64,000 nucleotides of DNA from Sulfurovum sp. FS08-3 (GTDB taxonomy: Bacteria; Campylobacterota; Campylobacteria; Campylobacterales; Sulfurovaceae). Of this stretch, positions 57,647 through 64,000 are shown in pieces (position 1 is the stretch's first letter; each line of letters begins with the position of its first letter). The stretch covers positions 97,482 to 161,481 of the forward strand of contig JQIS01000001.1 in the NCBI GenBank assembly GCA_000830175.1, written 5' to 3'. Made by a program: the position numbers and the translations under genes. A model generated the notes under the pieces. It did not search any database and had not been told where the DNA came from. It saw only the letters and a program-made list of their open reading frames with translations.

Positions 57647-58685
57647 AATTTTTGTAGATGCCTGTTTGGGCAAAGATACCCCCTATACGCCTGTATGGAT
57701 GATGCGTCAAGCGGGGCGTTATCTGCCCCAATACATGGCAGTACGCAGCGAGGTGGGAAGCTTTTTAAATCTTTGTCACAATCCCGCCAAAGCCGCAGAA
57801 GTGACACTCCAGCCTCTTGATATTGTAGGCGTTGATGCGGCGATTCTCTTTAGTGATATATTGGTAGTCCCCAATGAGATGGGCATGGAGCTATCCTTTA
57901 TCAAAGGCGAGGGTCCAAAATTTAGCCATCCTATCTCAACACTAGAGGATTTGGAGGGGTTGTTAGGCGGCGAAGAGGCGGCCACTCGACTCACCTATGT
58001 CTATGAGACGATTGCAATTTTACGCCAACAACTCGATGCAAGGGGTGACAACAAAGCTCTGATTGGATTTACAGGCTCACCGTGGACACTAGCTACCTAC
58101 ATGATCGAAGGAGAAGGTACCAAAACCTACAACATTTGCAAAAAAATGCTCTACGCTCAACCCGATTTGTTGCACAAAATTTTACGCAAAGTTACCGATG
58201 TGGTCAAGCTCTATATGGAAAAACAGATAGAAGCAGGAGTTGATGTGGTGCAGATTTTTGATAGTTGGGCGGCAGCAATTGAGCCGAGTCGTTACGATGA
58301 GTTTAGTTGGCAATACATGGTCGAAATTGCACACTATCTCAAAGCCAAATATCCCCATATTCCCATTATCATGTTCCCCAAAGGGGTAGCGGCGTTTATT
58401 GAGCGTGGGTTAGTCTATGGCGATTTTGATGTTTTTGGTGTCGATTGGGGTACGCCTATGGCACTTGCCAAAGAGAAACTGGGCGATAGATATGTATTGC
58501 AAGGCAATATGGAACCTTGCCGACTCTACTCTCAAGAGGCGACGACGCAGTGCGTTGAGGCGTTGCAAACCATCATGGGGGGCAAACGCCATATCTTCAA
58601 TCTAGGGCATGGAATACTCCCCGATGTACCGCTCGAAAATGCGATTCATTTTGTCAATGAGTGCCATAGAGTGAGCGGTAAATAA
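57639..58685 (+). CDS. hemE: Uroporphyrinogen decarboxylase
   Basis: Fifth step of haem synthesis: four decarboxylations from uroporphyrinogen III to coproporphyrinogen III. 348 residues. Signatures [16 protein letters not shown] at the N-terminus (with the substrate-binding Arg residues), [15 protein letters not shown] (catalytic Asp), [16 protein letters not shown] and [10 protein letters not shown]. The stop and the pyrF start share a base (TAATG). Confidence 0.97.
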   Translation: MSKIFVDACLGKDTPYTPVWMMRQAGRYLPQYMAVRSEVGSFLNLCHNPAKAAEVTLQPLDIVGVDAAILFSDILVVPNEMGMELSFIKGEGPKFSHPISTLEDLEGLLGGEEAATRLTYVYETIAILRQQLDARGDNKALIGFTGSPWTLATYMIEGEGTKTYNICKKMLYAQPDLLHKILRKVTDVVKLYMEKQIEAGVDVVQIFDSWAAAIEPSRYDEFSWQYMVEIAHYLKAKYPHIPIIMFPKGVAAFIERGLVYGDFDVFGVDWGTPMALAKEKLGDRYVLQGNMEPCRLYSQEATTQCVEALQTIMGGKRHIFNLGHGILPDVPLENAIHFVNECHRVSGK

Positions 58686-59386
58686 TGGATTTGGTCATCG
58701 CCCTTGATTTGCCCAGTGCCAAAGAGAACCTTCAATTGGTTGAGCAGCTTCATGCCTACGACAATCTTTGGTTAAAAGTTGGTTTTCGCAGTTACATTCG
58801 TGACGGTAAAGAGTTTTTGGAAGCCATCAAAGCCATTAATCCTACCTTTAAGATTTTTTTGGATCTCAAACTCTACGATATTCCCAATACTATGGCGGAT
58901 GCTGCAAGTGAAATCGCTGCTTTGGGTGTCGATATGTTCAATATTCACGCCTCAGCGGGAGTCAAAGCGATGCAAACGGTCATGGAGCGTATCAAAGATA
59001 TTCCCAATCGTCCGCTTGTTTTGGCAGTTACGGCTTTGACATCCTTTGATGATGCGAGTTTTAAAGGGATTTATGGACAAGATATTGCCACCAAAGCCAA
59101 CGATTTTGCCCTTATGAGCTATGCAAACGGTTTGGATGGGGTAGTCTGTTCGGCTTTTGAGAGTTTGGCTATCAAAGCACTCACTCATTCCCAATTTCTC
59201 ACCCTCTCGCCTGCTATTCGTCCCTTTGGAGAGGAGAGTGGTGATCAAATGCGTGTAGCAACGCTCCAAAGTGCCTATGAAAACCGTGTTGATTTTCCCG
59301 TGATTGGTCGTCCTATCTATCAAGATAGCAACCCTGCCCACAAAGTACGCAAAATTTTGGAGTCTATCGAAGCGTTGCAAAACTAA
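58685..59386 (+). CDS. pyrF: Orotidine 5'-phosphate decarboxylase
   Basis: Last step of UMP synthesis. 233 residues. VIALDLPSAKENLQLVEQL, LWLKVGF, the catalytic FLDLKLYDIPNTM (D-x-K-x-x-D), FNIHASAG and FPVIGRPIY are all present. Translation is coupled to hemE. A type C palindromic element follows. Confidence 0.96.
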   Translation: MDLVIALDLPSAKENLQLVEQLHAYDNLWLKVGFRSYIRDGKEFLEAIKAINPTFKIFLDLKLYDIPNTMADAASEIAALGVDMFNIHASAGVKAMQTVMERIKDIPNRPLVLAVTALTSFDDASFKGIYGQDIATKANDFALMSYANGLDGVVCSAFESLAIKALTHSQFLTLSPAIRPFGEESGDQMRVATLQSAYENRVDFPVIGRPIYQDSNPAHKVRKILESIEALQN

Positions 59387-59405
59387 TTTGCCTATTTGTT
59401 TAATC

Positions 59406-59570
59406 ACTGACGTTATGTACTTTTTATCGGAAGTGGGACTTTAGTCCCACCAAAAGCCAAAATTTGGTTGTCATTGTTATCTAAGCCAATAGGTGGGACT
59501 AAAGTCCCACTTCCGAAATGCCATTGCATCTGTATATTTTACAAATAGAGTACAGGTGCGTAACATCAGT
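59406..59570. repeat. MITE-like palindromic element, core type C, copy 3
   Basis: The clearest copy: starts ACTGACGTTATGTAC and ends GTGCGTAACATCAGT, 15-base inverted termini matching at 12 positions. Inside, GGAAGTGGGACTTTAGTCCC and GGGACTAAAGTCCCACTTCC form a long stem, followed by ATGCCATTGCATCTGTATAT and TACAAATAGAGTACAG as in copy 2. The 270-base gap between pyrF and creD holds nothing else recognised. Confidence 0.85.
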
Positions 59571-59656
59571 AAAAAAGTAGAAATAAATCTTAGATTGCTT
59601 CACAATGGGGTATTTTTTAAGTGCAAGGTCAGTCAATCATCTAAAAGGAGTCCCAA

Positions 59657-61093
59657 ATGGCTACAAAATTTTCTCAGTGGATGCGTGAATCCATAACTTT
59701 CAAGCTCTCTATTATAGGTTTTTTAATTGTACTCTTGCTTATTCCGTTGGGCATGGTTGATTCACTTATCAGTGAACGAGGCTACAATAAAAACAGAGTC
59801 GCTCAAGAGATATACTCCACATGGGGCGACTCTCAAACACTTCAAGGACCCATCCTCACCATTCCCTACAACAGCTACTATTGGGACTACTACGAGGAAA
59901 AAATTCCCGACTCCAATCAAACCATCACCAAAAAAGAACTCAAAAAACGTCTTGAATATCTACACTTCTTACCCGCCAAACTCGATATCAAAGCCACCGT
60001 TAATCCCTCGATACGCTATCGCAGTATCTACGAAGTGGTGGTCTATAATGCTTTGATTGATATAGAGGGGTATTTTGAACAACCCGACTTTAGTCAATGG
60101 CAAATTGAGAGCAAGGATATTCTCTACAATCTTGCTACGCTCTCATTTGGTATTGGTGATTTGCGTGGGGTTGAAGAGCGAATCGCTTTGGAGTTTGATG
60201 GCAAAAAAGGATTTTTTACCCCAGGAATCAAATCGGCTCAAGTCTCTAGTGCAATCAAAAGCGGCGTAAGTATGCCCGTTGCATTTGACCCTACCCAAAG
60301 CACAACTCCTTTTCGTATCAACAATCTCAAACTTCGAGGCTCTCAATCAATCTTCTTTTTGCCTTATGGCAAAGAGAACCGTGTCGTCATGGGTTCGGAT
60401 TGGGGTAATCCTAACTTTATGGGAGACTTTTTGCCCTCATCGCACACGATAGCCCCCAACCGTTTTGATGCTACATGGAGCGTCATTGATATCAACCGTG
60501 CCTATCCCCAAAGCTTTCAAGGTGACGACATAGCAAGGTTGCAAAAATACAAATACAACTCCAATCAAGACCACACCTATTATCAAAAATACAACGATTC
60601 GACAAAATTTATGGAGTCTTCCTTTGGGGTAGAGTTTATGGTGCCTATAGATTACTACAAAAAGAGCGATAGAAGCATCAAATACGGCGTACTGTTGATT
60701 TTACTCACCTTTATTACCTTCTTTTTTGTTGAAATCTTTATCAAGCGTCCCATTCACCCTTTTCAATACATCTTGGTTGGCTTTGGACTCGTTCTCTTTT
60801 TTGCTCTATTGGTATCGATTAGCGAACACATAGGATTTGACAAGGCTTACATTATCTCATCGGTGGCTACTATAACCTCCATTACACTCTACTCTATGAG
60901 TGTCTTTCGAGATCGCAAATCGCTTTTGGCACTCTTTAGTGTGATGAGTTTATTTTATGTTTTTGTCTATATGTTGCTTCAAATGCAAGATTATGCCTTG
61001 GTCATTGGCACTATTATGCTCTTTGTCACCCTCTCTAGCATCATGTACATTTCACGCAATATTGATTGGTACAATCTCAAAAAAGAGTCTTAG
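59657..61093 (+). CDS. creD: CreD-like inner membrane protein
   Basis: 478 residues. One N-terminal helix (LSIIGFLIVLLLIPLGMVDS), then a large periplasmic part with the CreD features WGDSQTLQGPILTIPY, LPAKLDIKATVNPSIRYRSI and SQSIFFLPYGK, and about five C-terminal helices (KYGVLLILLTFITFFFVEIF ... YALVIGTIMLFVTLSSIMYI). CreD is linked with envelope stress and beta-lactam response in E. coli through CreBC; no creBC genes are adjacent. AAAAGGAG before the ATG. A terminator overlaps the stop codon. Confidence 0.9.
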   Translation: MATKFSQWMRESITFKLSIIGFLIVLLLIPLGMVDSLISERGYNKNRVAQEIYSTWGDSQTLQGPILTIPYNSYYWDYYEEKIPDSNQTITKKELKKRLEYLHFLPAKLDIKATVNPSIRYRSIYEVVVYNALIDIEGYFEQPDFSQWQIESKDILYNLATLSFGIGDLRGVEERIALEFDGKKGFFTPGIKSAQVSSAIKSGVSMPVAFDPTQSTTPFRINNLKLRGSQSIFFLPYGKENRVVMGSDWGNPNFMGDFLPSSHTIAPNRFDATWSVIDINRAYPQSFQGDDIARLQKYKYNSNQDHTYYQKYNDSTKFMESSFGVEFMVPIDYYKKSDRSIKYGVLLILLTFITFFFVEIFIKRPIHPFQYILVGFGLVLFFALLVSISEHIGFDKAYIISSVATITSITLYSMSVFRDRKSLLALFSVMSLFYVFVYMLLQMQDYALVIGTIMLFVTLSSIMYISRNIDWYNLKKES

Positions 61094-61105
61094 CGACTCT
61101 TTTTT
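61079..61105 (+). terminator. Intrinsic terminator over the creD stop
   Basis: AAAAAAGAGTC pairs with GACTCTTTTTT around a TTAGC loop that includes the stop codon TAG of creD. Confidence 0.8.
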
Positions 61106-61178
61106 GTTATCTATTTTTCGTTATACTTAACCAATTTTCAATCATCCTATCCAATCCCTGTATCGAACGGAGAATCAC

Positions 61179-61676
61179 ATGGAAAAAAAAGAGATATTTG
61201 CAAAGTTGGCCACCTTTGGACGCAAACTGCTCAACAAACCCGCCCTAGAAGAGGGAATGCACCTTATTGCCGATTATGCCAAAGAGATTACACAAGCCCA
61301 GCGAAGCTCTATCTTTTTGCACGACAAAGCCAAAAAGGTTTTGTGGACGACACTTGCCGATAGCATTGACCATATCAAAATCCCCGATACCAAAGGAATA
61401 GCAGGTAAAACCCTACGCATCCAAGAGGAGATAGTCGTCAATAACCCCTATGCCGATCCCGATTTTTTGACTACTATCGATGAACAATCGGGATTTGTCA
61501 CCAAAAATATCGTCTCGGTTCCCATTTTTGATTCGAGCAAAAAGGTTATTGGTGTACTGCAAGTACTCAACAAAGAGGGGGGATTTGATGCTAATGATGT
61601 CAAATTTATCAAATTTTTTGTCCACTATATCAGTACCTATCTTGAACTCGCCTCAATCTATGGAGAACGCTTATGA
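61179..61676 (+). CDS. GAF domain protein
   Basis: 165 residues, a single GAF domain: EEGMHLIADYAKEITQAQRS, SIFLHDKAKKVLWTTLAD, IKIPDTKGIAGKTLRIQEEI, VNNPYADPDFLTTID, and KNIVSVPIFDSSKKVIGVLQ. GAF domains sense small molecules such as cyclic nucleotides or haem; no output domain is attached, so it must act on a separate partner. It overlaps the lolA-like gene by four bases (ATGA). Confidence 0.88.
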   Translation: MEKKEIFAKLATFGRKLLNKPALEEGMHLIADYAKEITQAQRSSIFLHDKAKKVLWTTLADSIDHIKIPDTKGIAGKTLRIQEEIVVNNPYADPDFLTTIDEQSGFVTKNIVSVPIFDSSKKVIGVLQVLNKEGGFDANDVKFIKFFVHYISTYLELASIYGERL

Positions 61677-62194
61677 GACTTTTGATTATTTTAGTGTTAT
61701 TAAATATTTTGGCTTGGGGAAAGATAGATTTGCCTACGAGCTTTAGTGCCTCGTTTGAGCAAATCGTCACCAATCCCAAAAAAAAGAGGCTACACTACAG
61801 CGGAACGTTGCAGTTTTCAAAAGCCAACGGACTAAAGTGGCTCTACCAAAAACCAACCAAAAAAGATGTTTGCAGTGATAATGTGCGTCTTGTGGTAGTC
61901 GATCACGACCTTGAACAAGTCTCTTATTACAAACTCAACAAAGCCATAGAGCTAGACAAAATCATCCAAAACGCCAAAGCAGTACGCCAAAGTGTCTATA
62001 CTGCCCAATACGATGGCAAAACCTATACCCTAAAAGTCAATAAAGAAAACAAAATCACGCAAATTGCCTACTACGATGAGCTTGAAAACATGGTGCAGAT
62101 AGTATTTAAAAATCTCAAATCCAACTCCAAAGATATTGCTCCCTCGCATCTGCAATGTCGCATCCCCAAAACATACGATACGATTGATGGTTAA
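61673..62194 (+). CDS. lolA: LolA-like outer-membrane lipoprotein carrier
   Basis: 173 residues: signal peptide MRLLIILVLLNILAWG, then the LolA pattern FSASFEQIVTNPKKKRLHYS, GTLQFSKANGLKWLYQKP, and beta strands to the end. LolA takes lipoproteins from the LolCDE complex to the outer membrane. The Cys in DVCSDNVRLVV is unusual for the family. A LolC/E-type permease is coded at 49.7 kb. The 3' end overlaps the phosphatase gene by eight bases. Confidence 0.85.
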   Translation: MRLLIILVLLNILAWGKIDLPTSFSASFEQIVTNPKKKRLHYSGTLQFSKANGLKWLYQKPTKKDVCSDNVRLVVVDHDLEQVSYYKLNKAIELDKIIQNAKAVRQSVYTAQYDGKTYTLKVNKENKITQIAYYDELENMVQIVFKNLKSNSKDIAPSHLQCRIPKTYDTIDG

Positions 62195-62627
62195 GAGTAT
62201 TGTATTTGTTTGTTTGGGCAACATCTGTCGCTCTCCCTTAGCCGAGGCAATTGCAAGAGAAAAAATCAAACAAAAAGGTTTGGATATTGTTGTCGATAGT
62301 GCAGGAACGAGCCATTGGCATATTGGCGAAGCTCCTTGCGAAGGCTCACAAAAAATAGCCACACTCCACGGCATAGATATATCGCACCTCAAAGCCAGAG
62401 CGGTAACCCCCAAAGATTTTAGTGCTTTTGAGCTTATTATCGCACTCGATAGCTCCAATCAAAAGGATTTGTACGCTATGGGAGCTAAACATGTCACGAA
62501 GCTACGCTACTACGACAAAACAAACGGCGACGTACCCGATCCCTACTTCTTTGATGGCTTTGAGGGGTTTGAAGAGGTTTATACCATCATCGAAACCTGC
62601 ATTGAGGAGCTACTCAATACGCTATAG
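62187..62627 (+). CDS. Low molecular weight protein-tyrosine phosphatase
   Basis: 146 residues. The P-loop is VCLGNICRSPLAEA (C-x5-R with the nucleophile Cys), DSAGTSHWHIGEAPC follows, and the general acid Asp is in DVPDPYFFDG. Family members act on phosphotyrosine proteins, in bacteria often those of polysaccharide export, or as arsenate reductases; no such partner is adjacent. Start by family comparison at MVKSIVFVCLGN, overlapping the lolA-like gene. Confidence 0.93.
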   Translation: MVKSIVFVCLGNICRSPLAEAIAREKIKQKGLDIVVDSAGTSHWHIGEAPCEGSQKIATLHGIDISHLKARAVTPKDFSAFELIIALDSSNQKDLYAMGAKHVTKLRYYDKTNGDVPDPYFFDGFEGFEEVYTIIETCIEELLNTL

Positions 62628-62705
62628 ACTTTTGATAAAAGTACCACAAATACCCTACCAACCAACTCTCCATCGTGCTATAATAAACCAAAAAAGGATA
62701 GCACT

Positions 62706-63218
62706 ATGCGATATTTTGTTTTGCTTCTTGCGTTGCTTCTGGGCAGTTGCACCGATACTCCCCCCAATGTCCAACCCCAAAAAAATTTTGAACTCACCCG
62801 TTATCTTGGCACATGGTATGAGATTGCACGACTCGATCACCGTTTTGAAAGAGGAATGGAGCAAATCACCGCTACCTATTCCTTGCAAGAAGATGGGGGT
62901 GTCAAAGTCCTCAATCGTGGATACAAAACCCAAGAAAAAGCGTGGAGTCAAGCCCAAGGAAGAGCCTATTTTGTAGAGGATAACCGCACAGGATTTTTAA
63001 AAGTCTCATTTTTTGGCCCCTTTTACGGCTCTTATATCGTCATGGAGAGCGATTATGAGAGCTACACGATGATAAGTGGACCCAATTATAAATACCTTTG
63101 GATTCTCTCTCGCCAACCTACACTTCCAGCCAAAACCCTCCAAAAACTTATCACCAAAGCCAAAAAAGCAGGATTCGATACCGACAAGCTTATCTACCCC
63201 AAACCCCAAAAAGGGTAG
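62706..63218 (+). CDS. blc: Bacterial lipocalin lipoprotein
   Basis: 170 residues. Signal peptide with lipobox LLLGSC. Lipocalin signatures TRYLGTWYEIARLDHRFERG (GxW motif), ITATYSLQEDGGVKVLNRGY and WILSRQPTLPAKTLQKLI (third motif with Arg) are complete. Probably attached to the outer membrane and binding lipids or hydrophobic ligands. AAAAGGAT precedes the ATG. Confidence 0.93.
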   Translation: MRYFVLLLALLLGSCTDTPPNVQPQKNFELTRYLGTWYEIARLDHRFERGMEQITATYSLQEDGGVKVLNRGYKTQEKAWSQAQGRAYFVEDNRTGFLKVSFFGPFYGSYIVMESDYESYTMISGPNYKYLWILSRQPTLPAKTLQKLITKAKKAGFDTDKLIYPKPQKG

Positions 63219-63232
63219 AGGGCAACAAAAGA

Positions 63233-64000
63233 CTAAACCACCGCTTGCAAGCCTAAGGCTCTCTCAAGACTATCAAACATACCTACTCTAAAAACCTCAT
63301 CACCTGCAAATAGTTTATAAAGATTTAGCTCTTTTCTTCTCTCACGGTTCATAATCTCTCCTACCATTTTTTCTAATGCTAATCTTCGTGTATGCTCATC
63401 TCTATTTTCATAAAATTTTGTTTTATAGTCTTGATGTTTTAATGTTTCATTCATAATATGTATAAATTTCACTCTTTGTTCTTCTAGGGTAGCTTCCCAG
63501 CCTTGAAACCATTTTTTGTTAAATTCCTCTATGATACTATCGAGTAAATTTTTCTCATTATCCCCATAAGCTCCCCGTGGATTGTTATTGACGGGGTCAA
63601 GTTCTGTTTGGCTTTCATCTAGCTCAATACTCACCCCTAGCTTCACCCTCTCTAGCCCATAGGTTGATAAATCGACACTATTAAGTAGCTCATCGAGCTT
63701 ATCTTGGTCTTTGTCTTTTATTATCATTTTTGGAATGAGGAACTTCAAAAACCAAAAGAGTTTTTCCCATGCGACCATCTCATAAGGGATGATAGAAGCC
63801 ATCTGCCCGTATATTTTTACAAACTGTTTGGCTTTGATTTTGTAGTCTGCTTTTTGCTCCTCTTCAAGAACTAGTTCACTATTAAATCTATCGGCTGATT
63901 TATCAATAATGGGTGATAGCCTTGAAGCTTCTTCTCCTTTGAAATATTTTTCAAAAAATTCATCAACTTCATCTAGCTCATATACACCAACATCGTCAAG
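63233..64000 (-). CDS. hsdR: Type I restriction enzyme R subunit, C-terminal part
   Basis: The frame is open to the end of the window, so only the last 255 residues are seen. VYELDEVDEFFEKYFKGEEA, the helical part QFVKIYGQMASIIPYEM ... EKLFWFLKFLIPKM, and the end LKHQDYKTKFYENRDEHTRR ... LFAGDEVFRVGMFDSLERAL are typical of the HsdR C-terminal helical domain, which binds the methyltransferase core. The nuclease and helicase domains lie outside. It converges with the lipocalin gene at a distance of 14 bases. Confidence 0.85.
   Translation of the reverse strand, partial: LDDVGVYELDEVDEFFEKYFKGEEASRLSPIIDKSADRFNSELVLEEEQKADYKIKAKQFVKIYGQMASIIPYEMVAWEKLFWFLKFLIPKMIIKDKDQDKLDELLNSVDLSTYGLERVKLGVSIELDESQTELDPVNNNPRGAYGDNEKNLLDSIIEEFNKKWFQGWEATLEEQRVKFIHIMNETLKHQDYKTKFYENRDEHTRRLALEKMVGEIMNRERRKELNLYKLFAGDEVFRVGMFDSLERALGLQAVV

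Noticed and set aside
1-64000. tRNA, rRNA or CRISPR arrays
   Set aside because: No cloverleaf-like sequence, rRNA motif or regularly spaced repeat was found when reading the intergenic regions.

Overview
The window looks like a chromosomal segment of a Campylobacterota (epsilonproteobacterial) bacterium, probably a free-living Sulfurovum/Sulfurimonas-like chemolithotroph rather than a Helicobacter or Campylobacter pathogen. This is inferred from gene content: a ResB/CcsA-type cytochrome c biogenesis reading frame of the epsilon type, a cysteine-bearing Sel1 (Hcp-like) protein, a SecA/LolC-type pair, an AT-leaning sequence and very tight gene packing with ATGA or 1-nt overlaps. No rRNA, tRNA or CRISPR array was seen.

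Layout. 0-8 kb: end of an unrecognised gene, an MFS carrier, a papain-like protease with a TerB-type domain and a polyacidic tail, a 36-residue exported peptide, then ankyrin/ybaB/panD, a thioredoxin-fold ferredoxin, pgsA, a uracil-DNA glycosylase-like protein and a lipoprotein. 8-13 kb: accessory block with an HTH-like protein, a TPR-CHAT protease with a frameshift and an exported protein, then a PIN-type toxin-antitoxin pair between two related repeats. 12.6-24.6 kb: S41 protease lipoprotein, orphan TRAP binding protein, AAA/PD-(D/E)XK protein, then a surface locus of GNAT, phage-collar protein and a 1930-residue repetitive secreted protein, followed by a Sel1 protein. 24.7-35.3 kb: mostly housekeeping (serB, polA, mnmG, UvrD-like helicase, murA) with one Rpn/PD-(D/E)XK gene. 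35.4-40.9 kb: a striking chimera in which a CcsBA reading frame runs straight into the catalytic half of a hybrid histidine kinase, followed by a REC-SpoIIE-type phosphatase. 41-51 kb: ankyrin/Tpx-like pair, gmhB, folP, metK, a cupin and a CPBP protease (both frameshifted), ribE, secA and a LolC/E-type permease. 51-57 kb: accessory and damaged block with an EcoRV-like restriction-modification system, an antitoxin with a decayed RelE-type toxin, znuA-znuC without znuB, a RhuM-type gene between two perfect 67-bp direct repeats, and a 5'-truncated asd. 57-64 kb: YqhA-like protein, hemE, pyrF, creD, GAF protein, lolA-like, protein-tyrosine phosphatase, lipocalin, and the 3' end of a type I restriction hsdR.

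Two patterns run across the window. First, six intergenic palindromic elements (about 110-165 bp) share related ends, best seen as ACTGATGTTACGCAC / GTGCGTAACATCAGT, around three different stem cores; they look like a MITE family with exchangeable interiors, and no transposase of their own is present. Second, broken genes are frequent: three single-base frameshifts (CHAT, cupin, CPBP) and several abrupt joins (CcsBA/kinase, the truncated AlbA-type gene, the asd 5' end). These may be real rearrangements and decay, or errors and chimeric joins in the assembly. The sequence alone cannot decide, and read mapping over each join is the decisive test.
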